This document shows, piece by piece, positions 45,117 to 54,781 of a stretch of DNA of 64,000 nucleotides. The position numbers were made by a program, and so were the translations under genes. The notes beneath the pieces were generated by a model. The model ran no database searches. It was not told the DNA's origin and saw only the letters and a program-made list of their open reading frames with translations. The first letter of the stretch is position 1, and each line of letters begins with the position of its first letter. The DNA lies in contig JAMFTG010000608.1 of the NCBI GenBank assembly GCA_023974075.1, forward strand, positions 62,001 through 126,000. Direction: 5' to 3'. This DNA comes from Chaenocephalus aceratus (taxonomy: Eukaryota; Chordata; Actinopteri; Perciformes; Channichthyidae).

Positions 45117-47143
45117 AGAGCCTGTGACAGCATCCCAACAACTGTTGCGCAATGAAATATTGGGCTACTAGTAATCTCGAACCGTCAGTTTAAAAAAGAA
45201 AAAGCGATACCGTTCCGTTAAATATCAATAATTTCGAACATCGCGGGGAAATTCCTTCGACTCATTTTGAAGTTTTGGGGGAAGCCGGAAGTGACGTCAA
45301 TGCGGGAACGCTTCGAGAGCCAAACACGGACAAAGTGTGTTGTCATACGTAGAAATGGTGAATTACTGAGATTAGGCACGTTAATAACGTTTTAATGAAG
45401 TTGACTACAGTATATTCATATGTGTCAGTGCTTTCATGTCAATTCGGCGACATAAACATAGATGATCGTGGTGAAGATGATGATTACATTAGGATTAAAA
45501 ATCGGTAGTGAGAGCTACTGAATTTCCTCCCGTAGGATGTGATATAAAAACAAATCGATTATTTTTGTGGTTGTAAACTCAAGTGGATGAAACTACATTT
45601 ATTAGTGCTTTCATGTCAATTCGGCGAACATATGATACATTAAATGATCGTGAGGATGATGATTAAAAATCGTTTGTTTGAGCCGGTCTGCATTTCCTGA
45701 TGAGAAAACAAACCGATGCTTTTTGTAGTTGTAGTACACCAACAACATGGATTAAACGTGTGTTTTTTTTACCACAATGTTGGGGAAATTAATGGATAAA
45801 ATGCACGGATTATTATTATTATTATTCCCACTCCGATCGGGACACGAGGTCCACCGTTTCCCCGCAGCGAGGCTCCCCCCGTTGACAGTTTACGTGGGCT
45901 GGCCATCGGGACGAATCCCGATAGGCCGGTAACGAAGTGGGCCGGTCGGATAAGTCACCAGCACATCCCCCATAGGCGGCGCGTGAGGCTCAGGTTTGGG
46001 AAGGCTAAATAACTTCTTTTACCTGACGCTGCCCGCCTCCGGCGTCTATAGAACAGAGATCAACTCAGTGTGCGGAGTTTAAATCTCTCAAGTCATATTA
46101 CAGGATAAAGGAAATACAGTTTAAACTGCCGTATGCAGAGAAGACGCCGACGTGTCGCACTTATCATTCATATTACATAATCAATCAGATCATCGTCATA
46201 TAATATCATAATATATCATATATTTCCTTATCTGAGTCAGCTTCTCCAGCCTCATCTGGCCGTGCAACACTCACAGTGTCACAGACTGTATGCAGAAGTA
46301 TTATTTTAAGCAACACATGATGTTGACGAAACACTCGAGACAAATGTAATTAAAGTCAGATCCACTCGTGTCTTAGACGTGAACGCGCTCTCAGCTGGAG
46401 AGAGAAACCCTGGCTTGATTTACCGAGTTGATAACCAGCGTCGTAGGACCGCTTAGCGAGATCTCGTTTGTTAGTTTGTTGTTGTTAGTTTGTTTGTTAC
46501 TCAAACATATCCAGGGTCTGCTGAACTGGCTTCGTAGTACAGGGCACAGGTGGCTAGCAGCGCTAATGTCAAAGACACAGACATTATACATTATATTTGT
46601 ATTTTCCCAGGATGCAGTGACACAAATATTTACATCTTTACATTTACTATCTACAGCACCCGCCGCCCCTGACATCCCCCACTCCCCCCGTTGATAATTT
46701 ACTAGCGGTACCGAAGTGGGCCGGTCGAGAGTCCCGGGATGATTTTTAGTCCCAGTCCACCACTGGCTACATGACCATATGATCGCCCATATTGACGCAC
46801 CTCATTCCTAAACTTCTAACAGATACAACATAAACCAATCCTTCAGCCTCATATGAGCTCTCAGACACGTTCAAAATTAAACTGTCAGAGCTCATATGAG
46901 GCTGCAGAAGCTGGGATCCTGAACGGTGCAGCTGGAGCGCTGTGCCCGCAATGACGTCACACATCATTTGGCGGGACTTGAAGAATCCCCGAGAAGATCC
47001 AGAAAATGGTCAACATTGAAGGGCAGATTAATGGTTATCAAAGTACAAATATCCAAAATCAGTTCAGTAACGGTTTTCAAGGGGACAATATTTACTCAAA
47101 TTGATGGGTTTGGATGATGGGGGAAACTCGTGTCACAGGCTCT
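45117..47143. mobile_element. 2027-bp TTAA-specific element nested in hAT copy B
   Basis: Perfect 13-bp terminal inverted repeats AGAGCCTGTGACA (45117-45129) and TGTCACAGGCTCT (47131-47143), flanked by TTAA on both sides (45113-45116 and 47144-47147). Copy A holds a single TTAA at the same place. TTAA duplication fits piggyBac or Kolobok. No transposase is readable, so it is non-autonomous. Blocks near 45835-45960 and 46680-46760 (GAAGTGGGCCGGTCGG-type) also resemble 29400-29545, hinting at captured or nested older repeats. The frames 46391-47117 are not supported. Confidence 0.92.
46843..46904. repeat. Hairpin with 22-24 bp arms
   Basis: CAGCCTCATATGAGCTCTCA and its near-exact reverse complement (TCAGAGCTCATATGAGGCTG) are separated by about 17 bases. 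It lies inside the nested TTAA element and has no obvious function. Confidence 0.85.
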
Positions 47144-47500
47144 TTAACATAATTTTTCATGGTGGGGCTAAGCCATTTCTTGGTATGGGTGTAGCCTACC
47201 CCAGCCATACCCTGGCGCTGCCACTGGTGGCACGTATGGGGCAGGCCATTCTGCACATGCGTTAAATGCGTTAAATATTTTAACGCAATTAATTCAAAAA
47301 ATGAATTACCGCCGTTAACGCGATAATTTTGACAGCACTAATTTTTATGCCTTTAACACTAACTTGAATTTTTATTCAAATGAATTAATGAATTATATTG
47401 TATTGTAATGAAGAGCCGAGGCTTTTAGTGACAATCATGTATTGAGTTACAATTATATGTAAAAAAAAAAAAGTCTAAATATGATATTTGGCGCCCCCCA

Positions 47501-47515
47501 GGTTGGGAACCACTG
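47501..47515. mobile_element. Isolated hAT end
   Basis: GGTTGGGAACCACTG is identical to the right end of the hAT element at 26851-26865 and is preceded by a C-rich stretch in the same way. No left partner is visible. Confidence 0.7.
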
Positions 47516-47595
47516 CTCTAAGGAACCTTCTCATTATCTGTACAGGGACATGAGTTGTTCCATTGAAATATTTCAACAGGGTACCATTAAATGAT

Positions 47596-48455
47596 TCAAA
47601 GGGAAATGTGGATGTGGCCCACAAAGGTCCCCAGTTCCTCACACTCCGAGATGTGCATCATTAGATGCACTTTAAATGAGACATTATCTGTGCCATATAA
47701 CCCCTCAAATTGTCTGACACATGTTTTCAATGCCTGTTCAGCTATTGCCACGTCGCCCTCTCTGATCCTTTCTTGCAGGAGATGATACATTGCAAAAACC
47801 AAAAGGAAAAGGTGGTTCCAGTATTTTTTGGGCAGGATCCCATTCAAACAGGCAAAGCATAGAACAAAAGAAACGACCTCCACTCAGACGCCTTCCAAAA
47901 CTTCCGTTCTTTGATAGATCGTGGTACTCTTGTGATCTCGGTCGGTGGCAAGATTGCCATAAGCTCCCTGTCGATCAGCTCAGTTTTGGTGCCTTTGTAC
48001 CACCCGTTTTGATGGTGTGTGGAATCCAGCCACAGAGTAGCCAGCTGTCTAGTAACCCCGAGACACACACTGTGCTGGTATTCAGGAACAAAGCCTTGGA
48101 CCATTTGAAATGTGTCCAATTAGTTGACTTGGGCCTTTCACTCCCATGACAGGCTGCTGAGGTGTTGCGTTCATGGCATCGTCAAAATGCTCAGCTTCAG
48201 TACGAAGACCGGGCTCAGGACTAACATATGGATAAGGACCCCCACCTCTTAGATAACAGAAGTCACAACCATAAATTCCATTAAACTGCTTCGTATTTCG
48301 GATAAGTGGCAGAGCAACATAATCTGAACTACATATTAGGGCATGCACCTTTGAAGTGCAACCATCTGCCCAGGTGATGCCATGAGTTTGAAGTTCCTTA
48401 AGTTCGTTGACAAAAGGAGTGAGGAGTGTTTGGATGTTGGGCTTGCTCTCTCTAA
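47596..48455 (-). pseudogene. CACTA/EnSpm (TNP2-like) transposase relic
   Basis: Three minus frames overlap in order. 48455-48082 reads FVNELKELQTHGITW, then ALPLIRNTKQFNGIYGCDFC. 48119-47844 reads SVCLGVTRQLATLWLDS and PTEITRVPRSIKERKFWKAS. 47883-47596 reads GILPKKYWNHLFLLVFAMYH, then LYGTDNVSFKVHLMMH. These blocks match a transposase type common in fish and related to plant TNP2 proteins. Two frameshifts (near 48110 and 47860) and missing ends show it is inactive. No CACTA-type terminal repeats could be found nearby. Confidence 0.75.
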
Positions 48456-49165
48456 ACCAAAGGCAAGGAACACATATGTGAGTCCGGATCACTCAGTGAT
48501 GATACTATATACCTAAATGATCTGTGGAACCTCAGCTTTAATCGGATATCTTGTATGTGCAGCTACGATAAGTAATAAGGGTACTTTTATCTTGAGTTCT
48601 GTGCCAATGTCCGTTAGCATGTTTCGCTCAGGGGTCATTTAGATGCTTCTTATGAGACTTGTGTTTTGTTTTGGTAAACATGGTTTGTATCGTCAGTTAG
48701 CTGAGATTATTCCCGTTAATCTGGTATTACACATTAATAGGTTCTGAAATATTAAGATCCCCTGAGACACTGTCGTGACATTTTTTTTTTTTACATTACG
48801 TTTTTTATGAATTGAACAACAGAAAAATAATCGTTAGATTAGTCGACTAATCGATCAAATAATCGCCCGATTCATCGTTTTCAAAATAATTGTTTCCCCC
48901 CAGCACTAACACACACACACACACACACATCATGCACCTTGGTGACTGGACATCTCCTTCATAAAACTAATACAAGGGGGAGTAATCGGACAGTTTGAGG
49001 TGTGTGTGGTTAACACGTAGCAGCCTGCAGTCAGTAGGCTTGTTTGAGACACATTGCGGCTCGCCTCGAAAGTAGACGAGAGTAGCCGATCGCAGCCGGG
49101 GGAGGTGTCAAAAAGCTCGTCTTAAGTCGGACAGCTCGGATTCGGCTTGACTGGCTGGGTTTGCA
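48456..49165. other. Repeat-like spacer and Harbinger leader
   Basis: 48520-48830 resembles 7590-7830 and ends with a T-tract. 48835-48905 contains TTAGTCGACTAATCG motifs, and an (AC)n tract is at 48907-48928. The block 48975-49165 leads to the transposase ATG and probably includes its promoter, but no TATA box is clear. Confidence 0.4.
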
Positions 49166-49897
49166 ATGGCGGAAATTGCGTTGGCGTTTTTCGTTGCAGA
49201 TGAAGTGGATGCAATAGAAATCCCACATGTATTGTATGGAGAAGGGCATGATGAGCACCGTCTGCGGAGGTAATTACGTATGTTTTTATTTGATAGGGAC
49301 AGAGCCTGTTAATGAACATCAGTATAAAATACAAGAAGTATAAATGTGTTTGGGCAAACGTGCTAATTTACATCCGTAGTAGGCTACCTAGGCAGGTAAC
49401 AAAAACAGATACACAATACACGAGTAAAAAGACAAAATACATTGTAGGCTACTACATATATCTAGGCCTACTACTGGCTGCACCAGTATACATTAAAAAG
49501 TATGATCGATTATCCGGACTGATTACTTTACTCTACAGATCACAAATTGTGCAAAATTATGACACTATTAGTCTTTTTCAGTCCTAATGGGATAAGATAA
49601 AAGCTACTTTACTAAAGATATAGAAAGCAAGCAAGATAGTAGTACAAAGATACAATAAATAAACAAGAATAAAACTGAAATCAAGTGAAGATAATATAGG
49701 CCTACAGCAGCAGCAGTTATATATATATATAAAGAATGTTGAATAGGTCTAATGAGTTATGGTCATCATTTGCTCCTGTGTCTGCCTTCCTTAGATCCGT
49801 TCCAAAGGTCCAACAATTTGTGGAAGAAGTGGTCCCACAGTACAGTCCTTCAGACTTCAAAAGTAATTTCCGATTGTCCAGGGGACATGTGGAAGTA

Positions 49898-49940
<43 letters not shown>

Positions 49941-50887
49941 CATCAAATATGTATTATCTGGACTGGTGATATTAAAACTATTTATTCCTTTCTACCAAAC
50001 AGGATGTGATGACGACTATTGGCCCGTTCTACTGGAACAGACAGCACAGTAAAGTGCCGTTTCAAACCAGTGTTCTTGCCTGTCTGTGGACTCTATCAAA
50101 CCAGGAGTCCTATAGGGGGGTTGCTGATCGTTTCAATATCACCAAATCCACTGTCTGCCTGCATCTCCATGGATTCTGTAGTCTTGTCACCACATATTTG
50201 TCTCACCACATTTCCTGGCCCACAGGGCAAGCCCTACATAATTCTGAGTTAGGATTTCGTGCAGCAGGATTTCCCAACACTGTCTGTGCGGTAGATGGAT
50301 GCCACATTCCTATTGTGAAACCACACTGTGAGAACCCAGTAGCATACATCAACAGAAAACAGTTTTATTCTGTTGTGCTTACTGGGTTCTGTGACAGTAA
50401 ACGGAGATTCTGTCATGTGAATGTGGGCCACCCTGGTAGCTGGCATGATGCACGGGCATTCCGGTTGTCTGCTGTTGGAAGGCTGCTTGATGAAGATCCC
50501 CAGTCCCTGGTGCCTGAGGGAATGCACATCATTGGGGACTCTGCCTACCCAATATTGCCTCAGCTTATGAGGCCATACAGGGACAATGGCCATTGAACTG
50601 CTCGGCAGCGTCGTTTCAATCAAAAATTAAATGTTGCACGCGTGGTCATTGAGCATACCTTTGGCCTACTGAAAACGAAGTTCAGGAGGCTCAAATGTTT
50701 GTACATGAAAAACATTGCAAACATTAGCACAGCAGTCACTGCCTGTTGCATACTTCACAACATGTGCTTGGAGGAAGGGGAAGCAATTGAAGTTGACGAG
50801 CAGGTTGAAGCAGCAGATAACAGGGCACCGCATCCCCAGAACCAAGATGCAGTGTTGCACAGAAATCAGATTTGTGACCTTTTTTAA
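49166..50887 (+). pseudogene. HARBI1-like Harbinger transposase, three exons, one nonsense codon
   Basis: Exon 1 (49166-49269) starts MAEIALAFFVADEVDAIEIP, exon 2 (49795-49894) gives SVPKVQQFVEEVVPQY, and exon 3 (50003-50887) the catalytic part; all junctions are GT-AG and keep phase. The triad is in CAVDGCHIPI (Asp, 50294-50296), IIGDSAYP (Asp, 50537-50539) and VVIEHTFGLLK (Glu, 50651-50653), ending CCILHNMCLEEG. The total of about 361 codons is close to the usual 350-400. The only defect I see is a TGA at 50594-50596, in the loop before the catalytic Glu. The start ATG is the first in frame upstream of a GTAATT donor. The enzyme would cut and paste the element with a partner protein; the gene converges with 51488-50926, stops 38 bp apart. 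I give no restored version. Confidence 0.92.
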
Positions 50888-50925
50888 AGAGCTCACTCAT
50901 TTTAGTTACTGTACCTTGTGTTGCC

Positions 50926-51488
50926 TCAAGGTGTTCTGACCGGCTGGAGGGGGATGCCAGGTGAGGAGTGCCAGCTTGGGATAGCAGGCCTTTCAGGAGC
51001 AGGCCTCTCGTCAGGAGCAGGCCTTACAGGAGCAGGCCTAGCATCAGGAGCAGGCCTTTCAGGAGCAGGCCTTTCAGGAGCAGGCCTCTCGTCAGGAGCA
51101 GGCCTTACAGGAGCAGGCCTAGCATCAGGAGCAGGCCTTTCAGGAGCAGGCCTTACAGGAGCAGGCCTAGCATCTGAAGACAGATCTAAAGGGACTGTGA
51201 TTGAGAGAAAATTAAATATTTGTTTACAATAAACATGAATATGTCATTTGTTTGATTTGCATTAAAAGACAATACCATTTTTGATTTAAATGATAGATTA
51301 CCTTGTGCATTTGTTGCTGCTAAACTGTTATCTGAAAAATAATTTACATCATTTAAAATCATATCCAGATTGTTGGAATGCAATTTAGTTGTTTACTCAC
51401 CATTTTGTAGTCTTTGGAACATGTCTTGTGAGACTCTTACAGTGATGTCTCCCTGTCCATCACGCAGTGTAAGCACCACAAATTCCAT
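50926..51488 (-). CDS. Three-exon partner gene of the Harbinger element, unknown family
   Basis: Exon 1 (51488-51401) encodes MEFVVLTLRDGQGDITVRVS then QDMFQRLQN, exon 2 (51331-51302) is only 30 bp (NSLAATNAQ), and exon 3 (51194-50926) carries a Pro/Arg/Ala-rich repeat (RPAPVRPAPERPAPD) and ends PGIPLQPVRTP. All boundaries are GT-AG and phases match, giving about 128 residues with no internal stop. A TATA box lies 35 bp upstream. The position, convergent to the transposase, is that of the Myb/SANT-like partner in other Harbinger elements, but I see no Myb or MADF motif. It may be a truncated or novel accessory protein. The acidic/basic repeat could be a nuclear-import or scaffold tail, which is inference. 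Confidence 0.6.
50985..51170. repeat. 15/18-bp repeat coding for RPAP units
   Basis: The core CAGGAGCAGGCC recurs about a dozen times with 3- or 6-bp spacers (TTT, TTA, TCTCGT, TAGCAT). All units are multiples of three, so they keep the minus-strand frame. A higher-order block of about 100 bp is present twice. Plus-strand frames here are shadows. Confidence 0.92.
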
Positions 51489-51521
51489 TTTACCCACTGT
51501 AGACAAAGGTGATCTCCATTG

Positions 51522-51531
51522 CTTTATATAG
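51522..51531 (-). promoter_or_regulatory. TATA box of the partner gene
   Basis: On the minus strand CTATATAAAG lies about 35 bp before the ATG at 51488. It places transcription start close to the ATG, giving a very short 5' UTR. A short upstream ATG (CAATGGAGATC) precedes the main start but is closed after a few codons. Confidence 0.55.
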
Positions 51532-51539
51532 GGTTGTTA

Positions 51540-52432
51540 ATTCAGTCATGATGAGGAACCACACCAGTGACTGGGTTCCATAATTAGAAATGCTCCTCCC
51601 TCTTAATGTTTGCAAACTGATAGGTGGACAGGCTACAAATGATCAGTCCCTTCAGATCCGCACACATGAAGCTTCATGAGCATGAATTGAACAGACCTGC
51701 TGCTGTGTTAATTCTTTAGCTGCCACTTTAAGCTTTATGATGTGTACAACATGGATGTAATTTGATTTAATCTTGCCATTTTAAATGATGTATTCAATAA
51801 ATAAGGTTAAACCAAATCATTACATTACAACAGATTTTATTTTAATGATTTGGTTTAACTTAAAGAGAAACTTTATTGTTATTGCACAGATTACAGACAA
51901 CGAAATGCAGTTTAGCTTCTAACCAGGTGCAACAAGCAGTGAAGTGGAAAGTAATGTACACAATCTACAGAATAACATATAGAATGAATTGAATGATGAA
52001 TAAACAGTGGGGTATGAATACACTAGATATCAGCCTGAGAGCAGTATGAACAGTGTGTATGAATATGCTAAGATATATAAAGTATGAAAACGGTAAGCAG
52101 TATAGTATAAAATATATAGATATTAATTTCATGATGATAAACATTGTGGAACAATGATGAAAAATGGGAATGGATGTGGCGACGTAAAACTGACACAAAA
52201 CAACAACAAACTTTTGCCAGCCAATTGGAGAGCTTCATCAGCAGCACGTGGTGAAAACCACCAATGAGCGCTCAGCTCGAGATACCAGCGAGCCGTTTCC
52301 CATCAAGCATTTCGCTTCCGCAGCTCGTGGAGAGCAACTGTGCCAACTCGCCTCGCCTCGCTCTCAAGGCTGCGGGCGTCTTTGTCCCGCGAGATTTCAA
52401 AGTCTCATGTGACCTCATGAGGCTCAACAGGT
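51540..52432. other. Harbinger right flank; minus-strand LINE-like tail
   Basis: Read on the minus strand, 51930-51855 has AACTGCATTTCGTTGTCTGT and CAATAACAATAAAGTTTCTC, which resembles a LINE 3' end. The GC-rich block 52200-52432 interrupts the LINE ORF1 at a TTA (52432), so it may be the right terminus of the Harbinger element. A matching left terminus was not found. The frames at 52264-52515 read across this junction and are not genes. Confidence 0.4.
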
Positions 52433-53222
52433 TAATCAGACCAGGTTTTCCCCAGAAGGCTGTCCAATTATTTACGAAGCCCACATTGTTTGCTGGGCAC
52501 CACCAAGACAACTAGCACTGAAACGATGACATGCGGCTATACATGTCGTCATTGATCAGATTGGGGAGGGGACCAGAGAAGATTACGGTGTCCGACATTG
52601 TTTTAGCATAACTACACACCGACTCCACATTAAGTTTGGTGCTTTCTGATTGGCGTAAACGAACATCATTACCACCGACGTGAATAACAATCCTACTGTA
52701 TTTACGTTTATATTTAGCCAGCAGTTTAAGATGCGCCTTAACGTCGCCCGCTCTGGCCCCCGGAATGCATGTGACTGTGGAGGCTTCGGTCTCTAAATTC
52801 ACGTGTCTCATAATAGAGCTACCAATAACCAGAGTTGGCTTCTCAGCGGGTGTCTCGCTGAGTGGGGAATATCTGTTAGATACGTGAACGGGTTGGTGGG
52901 GACCTGCGGGTTTCGCGTTATGCCCCTTCTGAACAGTCACCCAGTCTCCCTGCTGCTCGGGAGTTGCCGGGGGACGGCTAGTACAAGCTACCTCTTGCCG
53001 GTCTGTACCGACTAACATGGGTTTTAATGTAGCTGAGTTACTTTCTAAAATGCGGAGCCGGGCTTCTATGGCTATGATTCCAGCCTCCAACCTAGCAACT
53101 GTAATACATTTAACACACGCGGGCCTATCGGTACCAGTAAAGGAGGAAGGGAAATAGCCAAACATAAGACATAGCATGAAATAGCACCCGAGGGTGGGGA
53201 AGTAGCCATGGTTAGCTATCAA
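52433..53222 (-). pseudogene. CR1/L2-type LINE ORF1 with SGNH esterase domain
   Basis: The minus frame 53222-52512, continued in the same frame after a TAG at 52514-52512, encodes an N-terminal segment with a short coiled-coil-like part (VARLEAGIIAIEARLRILES), a linker, then TLVIGSSIMRH (Ser block, about 52811-52830) and IVIHVGGNDVRLRQS (Gly-Asn block, 52662-52676) followed by SGPLPNL and CPANNVGFVNNWTAFWGKPG. This is the esterase-type ORF1 known from CR1/L2 LINEs. The final Asp/His block normally downstream is lost where similarity stops at 52433. The nonsense codon replaces a Trp-like position. It probably once belonged to a full-length LINE. Confidence 0.88.
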
Positions 53223-53250
53223 GCTAAAGTAGCGGTACCGTTAGCAGTAT

Positions 53251-53294
53251 ACATTGTGATTGGACGAGTCACTTACAACGTCCAATCACAATGT
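53251..53294. promoter_or_regulatory. Palindromic double CCAAT motif
   Basis: ACATTGTGATTGGAC and its exact reverse complement GTCCAATCACAATGT are separated by 14 bp. Each arm holds a CCAAT box (ATTGG / CCAAT). It lies between the minus-strand LINE ORF1 (start near 53222) and a plus-strand putative exon (53384), as a bidirectional NF-Y type promoter would. Confidence 0.5.
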
Positions 53295-53383
53295 AGCAGT
53301 TTGCGCGCCGACTGTGGTGGAGCCAAGTGCATCGGTGGACGGTTATTGTTTGAAATTGAGCAGCCAGACTACAACAATTCAAC

Positions 53384-53588
53384 ATGTCTCTGCTGGACCT
53401 ACCAACATTTGGACTGTTCTATTTCCCAGACGGGTCGGTTAGAGCAGAAAATACATCTATCATAAAGGATGTAAACAGGGCTGCAAAAGTTACAATTACC
53501 TGCAGGGAAGACCTTGATTTGGAGCCTGCCAAACGTCGACCGCAAAAGGAGTCGAAGCCAGTTGCAGCCAAATTGCTGTTTGTAGGAG
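53384..53588 (+). CDS. Putative first coding exon, unrecognised gene
   Basis: The frame starts MSLLDLPTFGLFYFPDGSVR and runs through VTITCREDLDLEPAKRRPQK to KLLFVGG, ending at a strong GGAG|GTAAGT donor. The ATG context (ACAACATGT) is moderate, and CCAAT boxes lie about 90-130 bp upstream. I do not recognise the protein. No downstream exon is identifiable because LINE sequence begins near 53745. It may be a host exon or a 5' exon of a transposon gene. Confidence 0.4.
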
Positions 53589-53744
53589 GTAAGTTAAAAA
53601 TACAAGTTAAATTATTCTGAAAAAATCTTTATAACGTTAGCTAACTTTGGCTATAGTCTCTAGAAATGTAACTGATAACGTAATACTAGTAGAAAGAGTT
53701 GCTTTATTGTCTAACTAGCTAAAGTTAGCTAGAAGTTCTCTGAC

Positions 53745-54655
53745 GACTCAACATCAGCAAGACTAAGGATCTGGTGGTGGACTTCAAGCGGAGCAGCAAG
53801 AGGCCTCTGACCCCCATCACCATCAGGGGGGAGGATGTGGAGGTGGTGAACTGGGAGTGCACTTGAACCATAAACTGGACTGGACAGACAACACTGATGC
53901 TCTCTTCAGGAAGGGACAGAGCAAGCTGTTCTTCCTGAGGAGGCTCAGGTCCTTCAACGTGTGCACGAGGCTGCTGCAGATGTTCTCCCAGTCTGTGGTG
54001 GCCAGTGTGCTCTTCTTTGCCGTGGTGTGCTGGGGTGGAAACACAAACACTAGGGACACTGGCAGGCTGAACAAGCTCTGAGGAAGGCTAGCTCTGTAGT
54101 GGGAGTACAACTGGACAATCTGGAGGGGGTGGCAGAGGGGAGGACGAGGAGGAAGCTCGACAGCATCCTAGAGAACCCCTCCCACCCACTCCACGCAGAG
54201 CTAGTGAAGATGAGGAGTACGTTCAGCCACAGACTCATCCCTCCACCACAACGCACCAAGCGCCTCGGACAGTCCTTTGTGCCTGTAGCCATCAGGCTGC
54301 ACAACAAGGGGTTAATGATGAAAAATAAATCACTGGTCGTAAATATACACTGTTTCCACAACCCATGTTAACTTGTCACTTTAACTTATTCCGCACTTTA
54401 TAACTTAGATGATGACCAAATATGTAATAATGCTGTTATTTTACTCTTATTTTTATTTATCTCCTATTTTCATAATCTTTTATTATTATTATCATTATTT
54501 CCTTGATTTTATGTTATTTATTATTTATTTTAGATTTTATTGATCTGTGTGAATCTTTGCTGTACTGTTTTTGTTCACGCTTACCCTGTTGCTGCTTTGT
54601 ACAACTGAATTTCCCCTCGGGGATTAATAAAGGTTCATCTTATCTTATCTTGAGT
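53745..54655 (+). pseudogene. L2-like LINE 3' end
   Basis: Plus-strand pieces encode LGVHLNHKLDWTDNT then ALFRKGQSKLFFLRRLRSFN, SVVASVLFFAVVCWGG, and RTRRKLDSILENPSHPLH with MRSTFSHRLIPPPQRT, the C-terminal region behind the reverse transcriptase in L2/Maui-type fish LINEs. Frame changes occur near 53860 and 54085. It stops near 54371, and the 3' UTR ends in CCTCGGGGATTAATAAAGG followed by a short TTATC repeat tail near 54640, as is typical. The catalytic RT part is absent, so it is a 5'-truncated copy. Confidence 0.88.
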
Positions 54656-54693
54656 CCCATTATGAAGCTCTATTCAGTAAAAATGTGTATATT

Positions 54694-54781
54694 AAGCTTA
54701 CAGCACCGGGTATTCCCAGGTGGTCTCCCATCCAAGTACTGACCCGGCCCGACCCTGCTTAGCTTCCGAGTCCGGCGTGCT
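54694..54781 (-). rRNA. 5S rRNA gene fragment (5' part missing)
   Basis: On the minus strand, GCACGCC then CTCGGAAGCTAAGCAGGGTC, GTCAGTACTTGGATGGGAG and CCTGGGAATACC...GTGCTGTAAGCTT match the 3' two-thirds of vertebrate 5S rRNA, including the A-box and C-box of the internal promoter. The first ~20 nucleotides are missing and about 10 more are deleted near the start. It begins directly after an A-tract that ends a LINE-like element. Without the 5' part it cannot give normal 5S RNA. Confidence 0.88.

Larger units (their letters stand above)
44389..47340 (-). mobile_element. hAT non-autonomous element, copy B, with nested insertion
   Basis: Left end TAGGGCTGTCGATT, right end GACAGCACTA (TAGTGCTGTC in reverse). 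Flanks are ATTTTTAT at 44381-44388 and ATTTTTAT at 47341-47348, a perfect 8-bp target duplication, which identifies it as hAT superfamily. Without the nested 2031 bp (insert plus duplicated TTAA) the element is about 920 bp. Parts 44690-45113 and 47144-47340 are the inverted counterpart of copy A (15836-16523). There is no intact transposase; the frame 44882-45127 is a shadow of the repeat. Confidence 0.93.

Noticed and set aside
54694..54781. Functional 5S rRNA gene
   Set aside because: The first ~20 nucleotides and about 10 internal ones are missing and the sequence is fused to an A-tract.
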